Shown: in pieces, positions 27,068 through 35,125 of the stretch
Layout of the letters: each line of letters opens with the position of its first letter
Position numbering within the stretch: position 1 is the first letter of the stretch
NCBI GenBank assembly: GCA_934661375.1
Contig: CAKUJH010000009.1
Location: forward strand, 1-64,000
Length of the DNA stretch: 64,000 nucleotides
Origin: an uncultured Victivallales bacterium
GTDB lineage: Bacteria > Verrucomicrobiota > Lentisphaeria > Victivallales > UBA1829
Direction of reading: 5' to 3'
The notes under the pieces: model-generated
Seen by the model: only the letters and a program-made list of their open reading frames with translations
Databases searched by the model: none
Told to the model about the DNA's origin: nothing
Made by a program: the position numbers and the translations under genes

Positions 27068-28813
27068 TTATTCCTGATCCTGAGCGATGTCAAGACCGTC
27101 GAGGGCATTGCCGAGGACTTTGCCCATGTCGACCAGGTCAACACCCGGCTTCAGCGCAGCGGAGACTTCTTCGCCGGCGGCTTTCAGATCGTCTTCGGTG
27201 TAGCCTTCTTCCAGAGCCTTGATGCTCAATCCGATACGGCGTTCATCTTTGTCGATCTTGATGACGCGGGCTTCGATTTCCTGACCGAGAGCCAGTTTGT
27301 CCTTGACTTTGTCAACGTGATCTTTGCTGATCTGGGAGATATGCACCAGACCGTCGATCTTGCGGGAGAGTTCAATGAACGCGCCGAAAGCGGTGATCTT
27401 GGTGACTTTGCCTTTGACCACATCGCCGATCTTGTACAGTTTGTCGATTTCAGACCACGGATCGTCTTCGGTCTGTTTGAGACCGAGGGAGATGCGCTGC
27501 TGCTGCGGATCGATGTCGAGAATGACGGCATCGACTTCATCGCCGACTTTGAGCACTTCGTTCGGGTTGTTGATCTTGCGGGTCCAGGACATGTCGGAGA
27601 CATGGATCATACCGTCGATGTCGTTTTCGATTTCGACGAATGCACCATAGCTGGTCATGTTGCGGACTTTGCCGTGAATGCGGCTGCCTGCCGGATATTT
27701 TTCGGCGAGAACTTCCCACGGATTGCGGGTCTTCTGACGGAGGCCGAGGGAGATCTTCTTGCCTTCCTTGTCGATGTCGAGAACCACGGCTTCGACTTCT
27801 TCGCCGACGCTGACCACATCACCGGCTTTGGTGACGCGTTTTGTCCAGGACATTTCGGAGACGTGAATCAGACCTTCGACGCCCTGTTCGATTTCGACGA
27901 ACGCGCCGTACGGCATGATGTTCACGATGCGACCTTTAACCACGCTGCCGACCGGATATTTGGCTTCCACATCATCCCACGGATTTTTGGTTTTCTGCTT
28001 GAGACCGAGGGAGACACGTTCTTTTTCGAAGTCGATGTCAAGAACCATGACTTCCACTTCCTGGCCGAGTTCGAGCATTTCGGACGGATGGGCGATGCGG
28101 CCCCAGGACATATCGGTGATGTGGAGCAGCCCGTCCACGCCGCCGAGGTCGATGAAGGCACCGAAATCGGTGATGTTCTTGACCACGCCTTTGCGGATCT
28201 GTCCGACTTCCATTTCCTTGAGCAGGGCGGCGCGGCGATCCTTGCGGGATTCTTCCAGCAGGGCGCGGCGGGAAACCACGATGTTCTTGCGTTCCTGGTT
28301 GATCTTCAAGATCTTCAGTTCATATTCCTTGCCGAGGAACTCATCCATGTTCTTGACCGGGCCGATGTCGATCTGGCTGCCGGGCAGGAAGGCGTCGACG
28401 CCGTTGAGGTCGACGATGATGCCGCCTTTGACGCGGTGTTTCATCAGACCCTTGATCACGCTGCCTTCGCCGTATTCGGAAGTGATTTTTTCCCATGCGC
28501 GGATGAGGTTCGCCCTGGAAAGGGAGATTTCCGGCATGTTGCTTTCGTTTTCAATTGCTTCCAGATACACATCCAGCTCATCGCCGACTTTCACTTCGTC
28601 CCAGTTGCGGAATTCCGAGCTGGGGATGAATCCTTCCGCCTTGTAGCCAATGTCCAGAAGGGCGCCGTCCTGACGCTTTTCCACGATCTTGCCGGTAACA
28701 ATGGAGCCTTCAGCAAAATTGCTGCTTCCGGTTGCTCCTCCCAGAAGTTCTTCCATGGAGAGACTGCTGCTCAGATCGACGTAGCTTTTTGTGTTTTTTT
28801 CTTCAGTTGCCAT
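27068..28813 (-). CDS. rpsA: 30S ribosomal protein S1
   Basis: A 581-residue S1 protein with six S1 (OB-fold) repeats; the last four are near-identical in pattern (VGSVVKGRIVNIMPYGAFVEIE, AGSRIHGKVRNMTSYGAFVEIE and so on), each followed by LIHVSEMSWT or MIHVSDMSWT. S1 binds mRNA on the small subunit and helps start translation. The length and repeat number match the classical S1 and not the short Gram-positive form. The first ~20 residues (MATEEKNTKSYVDLSSSLSMEELLGG) form an unusual pre-domain segment. A sigma-70 promoter lies about 110 bases upstream. Confidence 0.96.
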   Translation of the reverse strand: MATEEKNTKSYVDLSSSLSMEELLGGATGSSNFAEGSIVTGKIVEKRQDGALLDIGYKAEGFIPSSEFRNWDEVKVGDELDVYLEAIENESNMPEISLSRANLIRAWEKITSEYGEGSVIKGLMKHRVKGGIIVDLNGVDAFLPGSQIDIGPVKNMDEFLGKEYELKILKINQERKNIVVSRRALLEESRKDRRAALLKEMEVGQIRKGVVKNITDFGAFIDLGGVDGLLHITDMSWGRIAHPSEMLELGQEVEVMVLDIDFEKERVSLGLKQKTKNPWDDVEAKYPVGSVVKGRIVNIMPYGAFVEIEQGVEGLIHVSEMSWTKRVTKAGDVVSVGEEVEAVVLDIDKEGKKISLGLRQKTRNPWEVLAEKYPAGSRIHGKVRNMTSYGAFVEIENDIDGMIHVSDMSWTRKINNPNEVLKVGDEVDAVILDIDPQQQRISLGLKQTEDDPWSEIDKLYKIGDVVKGKVTKITAFGAFIELSRKIDGLVHISQISKDHVDKVKDKLALGQEIEARVIKIDKDERRIGLSIKALEEGYTEDDLKAAGEEVSAALKPGVDLVDMGKVLGNALDGLDIAQDQE

Positions 28814-28921
28814 TTTTGTGTTTTTTTTCTTTTTGGTTTAGTTTATTTCCGTTAGAAAACCCCTGTATTCCGGCACCCTGCCGGGACACACCTTCAATCC
28901 TGATTTTACAATCAATTCAGT

Positions 28922-28950
28922 ACTTTACTTCATTTCCCGCCGCAAGTCAA
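28922..28950 (-). promoter_or_regulatory. Sigma-70 promoter for rpsA
   Basis: On the minus strand TTGACT (28950-28945), a 17-base spacer and TAAAGT (28927-28922). This gives a leader of about 100 bases before the rpsA ATG at 28813. The leader contains a short CCGGCA/TGCCGG hairpin (28870-28884) that could matter for autoregulation, which is known for S1 in other bacteria. Confidence 0.6.
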
Positions 28951-28995
28951 GCCGAATATCCTTTTTTCTTTAAAAAAAACGGCGGAAAAATCATG

Positions 28996-29634
28996 TCATT
29001 TGGACGGATATGCAACCGGCTGGGTCAGAAGAACCTTGCTGCCTGCCGGCAGATTCAGGGCTTTGCCCAGCGCTTCCCGGTCAACCATGCCGCAGACAAC
29101 CGTTGCCAGTCCTTCCGACGCTGCATAGAGATACACGTTCTGCGAGGCATATCCGGCATGATTGCCGGCATAGAATTCCTGCTCCTCGGCGGTTTTGCCG
29201 ATTTTGGACAAATCCGCAGTGTAAATCAGTACAACCGCCGCTTTTTTATGAAATGCCTGTTTGCCGCACAGTGCGCGGATATCCGCTGCTGCCAGCTGTT
29301 TGAGGGTATGATGTTCCGGCTGATAGAGCCAGACTCCGTCCGCCGTGGCGGCATAGATATGCAGATTCTGCACGTTGCGTGCCGTGGGCACGGTTTTCCG
29401 TCCGTCTTTCCGGTTGATGCCGTCCGCTGCATAGAACAGGTTGGACATGATCTGCGGAGGCAGCGGTTTCTCCGCAAATCCGCGTGCCGACTGGCGGAGG
29501 GCGAAACATTCCATCAGGGTTTTTCCTCCGGTTTTGTCCGGCGGCGGCAGTTTGCGGTCCTGAGCGGAAAGCGCGGTTCCGCTCAGAGCGAGGAGGATGA
29601 TGGCGGCGCGGCAGAAAAAGTACGTTTTTTTCAT
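28996..29634 (-). CDS. Exported SagB/ThcOx-family nitroreductase-like protein
   Basis: 212 residues with a signal peptide (residues 1-24, ending ALSA). The rest is a compact nitroreductase fold of the SagB/ThcOx type: CFALRQSARGFAEKPLPPQIMSNLFYAADGINRKDG, PTARNVQNLHIYAA and the late YLYAASEGLATVVCGMVDR. FMN-dependent oxidation or reduction is the family activity. No peptide-modification partner (YcaO or SagC) is nearby, so a thiazole-forming role is unlikely. The exported form of this family is common but of unknown substrate. It has a T-rich sequence at the end and diverges from the LOG gene. Confidence 0.82.
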   Translation of the reverse strand: MKKTYFFCRAAIILLALSGTALSAQDRKLPPPDKTGGKTLMECFALRQSARGFAEKPLPPQIMSNLFYAADGINRKDGRKTVPTARNVQNLHIYAATADGVWLYQPEHHTLKQLAAADIRALCGKQAFHKKAAVVLIYTADLSKIGKTAEEQEFYAGNHAGYASQNVYLYAASEGLATVVCGMVDREALGKALNLPAGSKVLLTQPVAYPSK

Positions 29635-29712
29635 TTTGACAGCTCCTGAATTGTTTTACGGTTTCAGCCGGACATAAAATAATCCATTTTCCGGAGTTTT
29701 TCAAATCCGGAC

Positions 29713-29740
29713 TTGAAAAAAAACAAAAATGGAATATTAT
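29713..29740 (+). promoter_or_regulatory. Sigma-70 promoter for the LOG-family gene
   Basis: TTGAAA (29713-29718), a 16-base spacer and TATTAT (29735-29740). The start point near 29747 rules out an upstream in-frame start at 29729 and supports ATG 29795. Confidence 0.55.
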
Positions 29741-29794
29741 TTGCTGAAAGAACGACAACTTCAAACGCAGCATCAGGCGAGAAAGGAAAAGCAC

Positions 29795-30508
29795 ATGAAT
29801 AAAACAATATTTCCGCAGCGGACCGCCGGGTTTCATCAGCCCGCTTCATTGGATTTCACACATGAGGAGACCTGGCGGATTTTCCGGATCATGGCGGAGT
29901 TTGTGGATTCTTTTGAAACCATGTCCAATCAGGGACCGCTGATTCCGATTTTCGGTTCGGCGCGGATCAGACCGGACAACCCATACTACCAGAGCGCGGA
30001 AAAACTGGCGGGACTGCTGGTCAAACGCGGGTACGGAGTGCTGTCGGGCGGCGGACCCGGCATCATGGAAGCCGCGAGCAAAGGCGCGTTCGAGGCGGGG
30101 GGCAAGTCGGTCGGGCTGAACATCCGGCTGCCGATGGAACAGCATCCGAATCCGTATCAGAATGTGTCGCTGGATTTCCGGTATTTCTTCATCCGCAAAG
30201 TCTGTTTCATCAAGTATGCCGTTGCGCTGGTGGCGTATCCCGGCGGATTCGGCACACTGGATGAATTCAGCGAAGCCGCGACTCTGATCCAGACCAATAA
30301 GGTCAATCATGTCCCGCTGGTCCTGGTGGGGAAAAAATTCTGGCAGCCGATGCTGGATTGGTTCCGCAATACCATGCTGCTGGAATTCGGGGCGATCACC
30401 GCCAGCGACATGGAGCTTTTCAGGCTGGTCGACACGGCGGAAGAAGCCTGCAATTACATTTGCGAAATACACCGGCACGGCATGTCCGGCACCATCCTCG
30501 CGGACTGA
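29795..30508 (+). CDS. LOG family protein (TIGR00730-like)
   Basis: 237 residues from ATG 29795 with a GAAAGGAAAA ribosome site. The family was once called lysine decarboxylase-like and is now known as LOG. The two motifs are present: GGGPGIMEAASKGAFEAGG and PGGFGTLDEFSEAATLIQT (PGGxGTxxE). LOG proteins release free bases from nucleoside 5'-monophosphates, as shown for cytokinin nucleotides. An N-terminal helix (HEETWRIFRIMAEFVDSFETM) precedes the Rossmann core as in the longer bacterial subfamily. The stop is one base from the convergent cysteine desulfurase stop. Confidence 0.88.
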   Translation: MNKTIFPQRTAGFHQPASLDFTHEETWRIFRIMAEFVDSFETMSNQGPLIPIFGSARIRPDNPYYQSAEKLAGLLVKRGYGVLSGGGPGIMEAASKGAFEAGGKSVGLNIRLPMEQHPNPYQNVSLDFRYFFIRKVCFIKYAVALVAYPGGFGTLDEFSEAATLIQTNKVNHVPLVLVGKKFWQPMLDWFRNTMLLEFGAITASDMELFRLVDTAEEACNYICEIHRHGMSGTILAD

Positions 30509-30509
30509 A

Positions 30510-31628
30510 TCAGTAACGGCGGACGCATTCCGCCAGAATTTCCGCGAACCGCTCCATTTCGGCTGCGGTGTTGGTTTTCCAGAACGACAGACGCAATCCG
30601 CAGAAGCTGTCGCGTTTGGAAAAGCCCATAGCCGTCAATGCCGGAGAACCTCCGGGCGTTTCCGATTCACAGGCACTGCCTGGAGCTGTACTGATTTCAT
30701 ACGGATGCAGCGCACGGGTCAGGATCGCACCCTGATACGGTGCCGTCAGCAGATGCAGAATGAACGGAGAAACCGGATGGCCGGACAGCGTTTCGGGAAA
30801 AGCCAAGCCGTTTTTGCGCAGAGCGTTCAGCAGAACGGCTTTCAATTTCCGCGCATGATCCCGGATTTCCGGCTGCTTTTCCGCCGCCAGAATTCCGCAC
30901 CGGGCAACCGTCAGCAGCATTGCCGCCGGACAGCGTCCGCCGAAATGTTCCGCGGCGCGCAGAGCGTGAACCGTATCTCCGAATTTTTTGGAACAGAACA
31001 GCACCGCGCCGCCGGGCGCACCGAGCTTCTGTCCGGAGAGTACAGTGAAATCCGGGCGTGCTTCCAGTGCCAGCGGAATTTTCCCGATGGACTGCATGGT
31101 ATCAGTCAGCAGAATTGCTCCGGGGGCTTTACGGTCGAGAATGTCGCGGATTTTCCGCAAATCCAGAATGCCGCCGGTTTCGCTCTGCACATGATGAACC
31201 GCCGCAGCCGCGGTTTTTTCATTGACCATGGATTCAAATTTTTCCAGGGATACGCCGTAACGTCCTGCCGGACAGACTTTCAGAGACATTCCATGCCGGG
31301 CGCAGGAGCGTTTCAGCGCAAATTCCAGTGCCGGATGTTCCAGCGAGGTAGTCAGAACTTCACCGCGCCGCGCGGTCCGGCAGACAGCTTCCGCCGCCAG
31401 CGCCAGCACTTCGGTTCCGGTGTTGCCGAAAAAAAGCCGGACGGACGGATCGAACCCGAATGCACTGCGCAAATCATCGGAGGCTTTCCGGATTTCCCGT
31501 GCCGCACGGCTGCCGTGAAAACCCATGGATTCCTGATTCCCGGAATAATCACGGGTGCATTTCAGCAGAAATTCCATCAGTTCCGGATCGCACGGAACCG
31601 CCGCGGCGTTATCAAGATAAATAGACAT
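30510..31628 (-). CDS. Cysteine desulfurase-like aminotransferase (NifS/IscS family)
   Basis: 372 residues from ATG 31628. The fold type I PLP pattern is clear: the start YLDNAAAVPCDPE, FGNTGTEVLALAA, TSLEHPA, HHVQSETGGILDLRKI, TDTMQSIGK, the PLP lysine in LSGQKLGAPGGAVLF and the catalytic-loop cysteine in APGSACESETPGG. These enzymes move sulfur from cysteine to a protein persulfide for Fe-S or thio-cofactor assembly. The active-site His of the classical SAHK lysine box reads SGQK, as in some IscS-like paralogues, so it may be a specialised member. It ends an operon with a coiled-coil protein and a lipoprotein. Confidence 0.86.
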   Translation of the reverse strand: MSIYLDNAAAVPCDPELMEFLLKCTRDYSGNQESMGFHGSRAAREIRKASDDLRSAFGFDPSVRLFFGNTGTEVLALAAEAVCRTARRGEVLTTSLEHPALEFALKRSCARHGMSLKVCPAGRYGVSLEKFESMVNEKTAAAAVHHVQSETGGILDLRKIRDILDRKAPGAILLTDTMQSIGKIPLALEARPDFTVLSGQKLGAPGGAVLFCSKKFGDTVHALRAAEHFGGRCPAAMLLTVARCGILAAEKQPEIRDHARKLKAVLLNALRKNGLAFPETLSGHPVSPFILHLLTAPYQGAILTRALHPYEISTAPGSACESETPGGSPALTAMGFSKRDSFCGLRLSFWKTNTAAEMERFAEILAECVRRY

Positions 31629-31639
31629 CGGAACGTTTT

Positions 31640-31900
31640 TCACTGCTCCCGGACAGCATTTTTTTCGCATTCGCATTTGTCGCGGAGCGAAGCGGTTTCA
31701 GTGATGAGCCCCTGTTTGATCTCCTCAATCTTGAGCGGATCCGATTCTTTGGCAATACGCTGCTGTGCAGAGAGTTCTGCGCCGGCTATCTTCGCTTTGT
31801 AGAAGCTGTCGATTTCGGCGATTTTTTCTTTTTTCTCGGTAGACAGTTCATTCAGCTTGCCGCCCGTGCGTTCGAGGGCGAGTTCATATGCGCTTTTCAT
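31640..31900 (-). CDS. Small conserved coiled-coil protein
   Basis: 86 residues, mostly charged helix (ELSTEKKEKIAEIDSFYKAKIAGAELSAQQRIAKESDPLKIEEIKQGL) with a CEC motif near the end. Similar short proteins starting MKSAYELA are known in the PVC superphylum without a function. Its start overlaps the lipoprotein stop by ATGA (31897-31900), and 11 bases separate it from the desulfurase, so all three form one operon. Confidence 0.75.
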   Translation of the reverse strand: MKSAYELALERTGGKLNELSTEKKEKIAEIDSFYKAKIAGAELSAQQRIAKESDPLKIEEIKQGLITETASLRDKCECEKNAVREQ

Positions 31901-32796
31901 TTTGCTTTATCCTTTCCGGTCTGAACCGGTTTCTGTTCCGTGGTATTGACCGCCGTTTCCTTTGCCGGTTCCTTCTTCACCGCGGTTTTGCCGGTGGTTT
32001 TTGCTTTGCCGTTATTGGAGAACGCCGGTTCAGGCGGAAGGAAATCGGAATCGGGGAAATCCACGTTGATTCTGAATTCCGCCATTTTGGAAATCCGGGT
32101 GATATTCATCAGTTCCACCGTGGAAGACGCAGGCAGACGGATGTCTCCGTACCAGGTGTAATCCGCCGGAACACTCACATAAAGATATTCTGCGCCGTTG
32201 GCATACATGACGGTTTCCAGCCGTTCCGCCAGGTACGTTTTCCCGCTGATATACTGCACGTACGGGGCGATGCCGTCGATGCAGGGATCGCAGATGAGAC
32301 GGTAGGTCTTGAAGCCGTCTTCCACTTTCATGTCGATGGTGACTTTCTTGAAAATCCGGGTGGCGTCCAGCGAGGGTGTACCCATCTGGGTGAAAATGCG
32401 CATCAGTTCAATGGGCAGACCTTCCGGTACTTTGGCGACTTTGCCGGTGCCGCAGTCGATCCGCCAGCCTTTGCCGGCGTTGTAGATCTCAACCGTTGTC
32501 GGCTTTCCGCTGCGGAAAGTGGTGATCCTCATTTTGTCCGGAGCCTGAAAACGCACTTCGGAAGTCATGACGTCTTTGGTGCCGGACTGCATCACGTACA
32601 GATTCTGTTTGATGAGATATGACTTGCAGCCGCGGTATGCCTGTTTCGGGTCGGTGGCGTGGTTCATGCGGGCAATCAGTTCCTGAACCGTGATGTCCGA
32701 CGGTTCCAGTGGTTCCAGTTCCAGCAGACTGTAACATGCCGTTCCCAGCAGCATCAGTCCCGCCGCGGCAGCCGTATATAACGTTTTGAAAAACAT
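31897..32796 (-). CDS. LolA-like outer-membrane lipoprotein
   Basis: 299 residues from ATG 32796, which has an AGGAGG site 7 bases upstream; the TTG at 32802 is too close to it. A signal peptide ends in a lipobox (LMLLGTAC, Cys near residue 21). The mature part resembles LolA/LolB-type lipid-binding half-barrels: VRFQAPDKMRITTF, GKGWRIDCGTGKVAKVP, YRLICDPCIDG, ETVMYANGAEYLYVSVPADY. A C-terminal ~50-residue Lys/Thr/Pro-rich tail (KTTGKTAVKKEPAKE) looks disordered and may reach peptidoglycan. The role is inferred: lipoprotein transport or sorting. Confidence 0.75.
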   Translation of the reverse strand: MFFKTLYTAAAAGLMLLGTACYSLLELEPLEPSDITVQELIARMNHATDPKQAYRGCKSYLIKQNLYVMQSGTKDVMTSEVRFQAPDKMRITTFRSGKPTTVEIYNAGKGWRIDCGTGKVAKVPEGLPIELMRIFTQMGTPSLDATRIFKKVTIDMKVEDGFKTYRLICDPCIDGIAPYVQYISGKTYLAERLETVMYANGAEYLYVSVPADYTWYGDIRLPASSTVELMNITRISKMAEFRINVDFPDSDFLPPEPAFSNNGKAKTTGKTAVKKEPAKETAVNTTEQKPVQTGKDKAK

Positions 32797-32832
32797 GGTC
32801 AATCCTCCTGCTCCGTGAAATTGTTTTGTGGA

Positions 32833-32860
32833 AATATACTTCGAAAACCGGAAGTTTCAA
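32833..32860 (-). promoter_or_regulatory. Sigma-70 promoter for the lipoprotein/desulfurase operon
   Basis: On the minus strand TTGAAA (32860-32855), a 16-base spacer and TATATT (32838-32833), about 36 bases before the lipoprotein start. Confidence 0.55.
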
Positions 32861-32887
32861 GGCGCAAAATTCCCTGAAATCCTTATT

Positions 32888-33826
32888 TCAGCGTACCGAG
32901 CGGAGATCCGGGGTGAATTTTTTGAGAATATCCGCGTTCCAGGGAACTTTTTTCGCCGGGGCTTTCAATTTGCCGAAGCCGAGGCATTGTTTGATGAAGA
33001 GTTTCCGTTTCAACGCGGCGGACAGCGGCAGAGTCCGGGCAAAACGGATCCACGCCGGACCGTAGGGGTGATGAACCGTCCGCCAGACGTACCAGGGTTT
33101 GTGGGAACCGGTGAAATGCGCAATGCCCGGTTTTGCCAGCGCGTCTTTGGCTTCTGTCTCCGTGCAGATAGCCGGGTTGGGGGGGGTGCGGTAGAGCGAG
33201 GTGATCATATTCCAGCGAACCGGCAGTTTCACGAAATCGCCGGAACACAGCACATTGAGCAGATCCTGATCCGGGTATTTGAGCTGCCCTGCCAGTTTTT
33301 CCCGGAGCGAAGAAAGTTCTGCGACTGTATTTCTGCGCCGCATTTCCGCCAGATTCAGCACCAGCACTCCGGAATTGAAACAGGTCGTGCCGGCAGACAG
33401 CCCCAGCCGTTCTTTGTGTTCCGGCGCGATTTTTACGGCTGCCGCCGCCAGAAATCTGCCGTCCAGCGGAATGTCCCACAGCGGAGCAAGGTCATCCAGG
33501 CAGATCAGATCGCAGTCCAGGTAAATCAGTCTGTCCAGTTCCGGGAACAGTTCCGGCGCCATCAGTCTGTACCAGGCGGCACGGCTCCAGCGCATGGCGG
33601 GCCAGTCGCGGAAACGTCCTTCCGGAATCCGAACCGGTTTCAGCTCCCATTCGGTTTGCGACGGCAGAGCTTTGAGCCGCTCAAAGTCGGCTTCGGTGAG
33701 TTCCTCATGCAGAAAATGCACGGTTACCGGGCGCGAGGCAAAGTGCAGCAGAGACGCGAGTGCGACTGCCGCGTATTCAAGGTAATTCCGGTCGGAAGAA
33801 AAAGCAACATGCATGGAGTTGGTCAT
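32888..33826 (-). CDS. Glycosyltransferase family 8 protein
   Basis: 312 residues from ATG 33826 with AGGA at a good distance. GT8 signs: the HVAFSSDRNYLEYAAVALASLL start, the metal/nucleotide-binding D-C-D in LIYLDCDLICLDDL, CFNSGVLVLNL, and the final HFTGSHKPWYVW (HxxGxxKPW). Such enzymes transfer galactose or glucose from UDP-sugars, often in LPS core assembly. The C-terminal ~45 residues are basic and could touch the membrane. It stands alone under a near-consensus promoter and diverges from an XRE/S24-like regulator. Confidence 0.88.
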   Translation of the reverse strand: MTNSMHVAFSSDRNYLEYAAVALASLLHFASRPVTVHFLHEELTEADFERLKALPSQTEWELKPVRIPEGRFRDWPAMRWSRAAWYRLMAPELFPELDRLIYLDCDLICLDDLAPLWDIPLDGRFLAAAAVKIAPEHKERLGLSAGTTCFNSGVLVLNLAEMRRRNTVAELSSLREKLAGQLKYPDQDLLNVLCSGDFVKLPVRWNMITSLYRTPPNPAICTETEAKDALAKPGIAHFTGSHKPWYVWRTVHHPYGPAWIRFARTLPLSAALKRKLFIKQCLGFGKLKAPAKKVPWNADILKKFTPDLRSVR

Positions 33827-33866
33827 TACGGATCCTGATTCATTTATCTGATTTCTGTTTTCCGTT

Positions 33867-33895
33867 ACTATACAGTCTGAACGGCGGATTGTCAA
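33867..33895 (-). promoter_or_regulatory. Strong sigma-70 promoter for the GT8 gene
   Basis: On the minus strand TTGACA (33895-33890), a 17-base spacer and TATAGT (33872-33867), close to consensus. The start of transcription would be near 33860. Confidence 0.7.
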
Positions 33896-33920
33896 GCCGG
33901 GATGCCGCCGCGGCAGTTGT

Positions 33921-33941
33921 TTCTGTTTACAGTGAACAGAA
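33921..33941. promoter_or_regulatory. 21-bp near-perfect palindrome between GT8 and regulator genes
   Basis: The 7-base arms TTCTGTT and AACAGAA flank a 7-base centre; only one of ten pairs mismatches. It is 26 bases upstream of the GT8 -35 element and about 235 bases before the regulator promoter. It is a good candidate operator for a dimeric regulator such as the adjacent XRE protein. Confidence 0.5.
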
Positions 33942-34176
33942 TATTGGCGGAAAATAACACACTGTTTCATAAAAGGTTTTAATCAGACAGCCGGGATCCG
34001 GCAGTTCCGTATCCTTCACCGGCGGATTTCACGGAAGCGCATTTCCGGCAGAAAGGTTCCGCGGACAGCCTGAATAAACAAAGATTTACAGCATTGGCAT
34101 GGATTGCGCATCCGGCTTTCACTGTTTTTTGTCAAATGAATTTACTGAAAAAATGGATTATGTGTTAAAAAATAAT
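33942..34176. other. Non-coding space between GT8 operator and regulator promoter
   Basis: About 235 bases with no open frame of merit and no tRNA or clear hairpin. The last 60 bases are AT-rich. I see nothing further in it. Confidence 0.5.
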
Positions 34177-34204
34177 TTGCATTTATGTGTCCTTATGCTA
34201 TTTT
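34177..34204 (+). promoter_or_regulatory. Promoter of the XRE/S24-like regulator
   Basis: TTGCAT (34177-34182), a 16-base spacer and TATTTT (34199-34204) in an AT-rich stretch, leaving a leader of about 80 bases. Confidence 0.4.
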
Positions 34205-34292
34205 AAATGAATACGGCGAGGATTTAACTGGACGGCGCTGTTGCCGGCGGTTTGCGGAAAATGGCGCGAAAAAACAGGAAAGGACCTGGATT

Positions 34293-35027
34293 ATGAAACT
34301 GACACCCGAACTCCTGAGTGCATTGCAGCGAGCGATAGAACATTACGGCAACACTTCCCAGTTTGCCAAACACCTGGGCATTGCTCACAGTACCGTTCTG
34401 TTCTGGCTGAACGGCAAAACATCCAACATCAGCGGGCATATCTGGATTTCCAAAATGCGGCGCGAGCTGCGTCCTTATATGAACGGCAGATACAATTCCG
34501 GCAACTGTGTCCGGGAAGATATTGCGCCGTTCCGTGAATCCGCTTTGAACGCGCCGGACAAACGGGTCGCGATGCTGAATTTTTCCGGCATGGCGGATTT
34601 TGACAGCACCCTGGAAGCTCCGCTTTCTTTTATCCGCAGCCGGTCTGCCCGGCAGACGCAGTTCGCCAATGCCGGCAGGGACTGCTTTTTTGCACTGGAG
34701 CTGGATGATCCCCGCAGTTGTCCGTTCCTGCCGCTGGGAACCCGGATTCTGGTTTCCGGCGGAGATTATGCCGAAAACGGCGACATCGTCATTGCAAAAC
34801 TGCGCAATCCGCAGGCTCTGGTTTTCTGCCGTTATCTGCGGGATAATGACATGATCCGGCTGATCCCGCTGAACCCCGAATACCCGGCTATGGAGTGGCC
34901 GAACAGCGAAAATGCCGAGAAAGTTTTCTGGATGTATCCGGTCGCGGAAATTTCCATCGATCTGCTGAACAATAAATGGAAAGACGGCAGACTGGTCTTG
35001 CGTGAAGACCAGGAAACAGCCGATTGA
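34293..35027 (+). CDS. XRE-like HTH regulator with degenerate S24 (LexA/CI-like) domain
   Basis: 244 residues from ATG 34293 (GGAAAGGACC site). Residues ~1-60 are a helix-turn-helix: TSQFAKHLGIAHSTVLFWLNGKTSNIS. Residues ~120-230 resemble the S24/LexA C-terminal fold: CPFLPLGTRILVSGGDYAENGDIVIAKL, then ALVFCRYLRDNDMIRLIPLNPEYPAM. In active S24 proteins a lysine sits in the VKRL strand; here the place reads FCRYL, so self-cleavage is probably lost. A Ser is near the nucleophile position (DPRSCPF). It is likely a ligand- or partner-sensing repressor and not an SOS-type one. Confidence 0.75.
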   Translation: MKLTPELLSALQRAIEHYGNTSQFAKHLGIAHSTVLFWLNGKTSNISGHIWISKMRRELRPYMNGRYNSGNCVREDIAPFRESALNAPDKRVAMLNFSGMADFDSTLEAPLSFIRSRSARQTQFANAGRDCFFALELDDPRSCPFLPLGTRILVSGGDYAENGDIVIAKLRNPQALVFCRYLRDNDMIRLIPLNPEYPAMEWPNSENAEKVFWMYPVAEISIDLLNNKWKDGRLVLREDQETAD

Positions 35028-35125
35028 ACCGGATTCCGGACCGAAATCGTGCCGGGCTGCCCCCGTCCCGGAAGATTTCGCGGAATTTTGTTTTCTGTCT
35101 GTAAATAAAGAAGGGGGAGTGCCTT

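Noticed and set aside
26963..28855. 630-codon plus-strand frame opposite rpsA
   Set aside because: Repeats in it are the reverse image of the S1 repeats; rpsA is certain.
28870..28884. CCGGCA/TGCCGG hairpin as a terminator of the SagB-like gene
   Set aside because: No T-run follows on either strand and it lies inside the rpsA leader.
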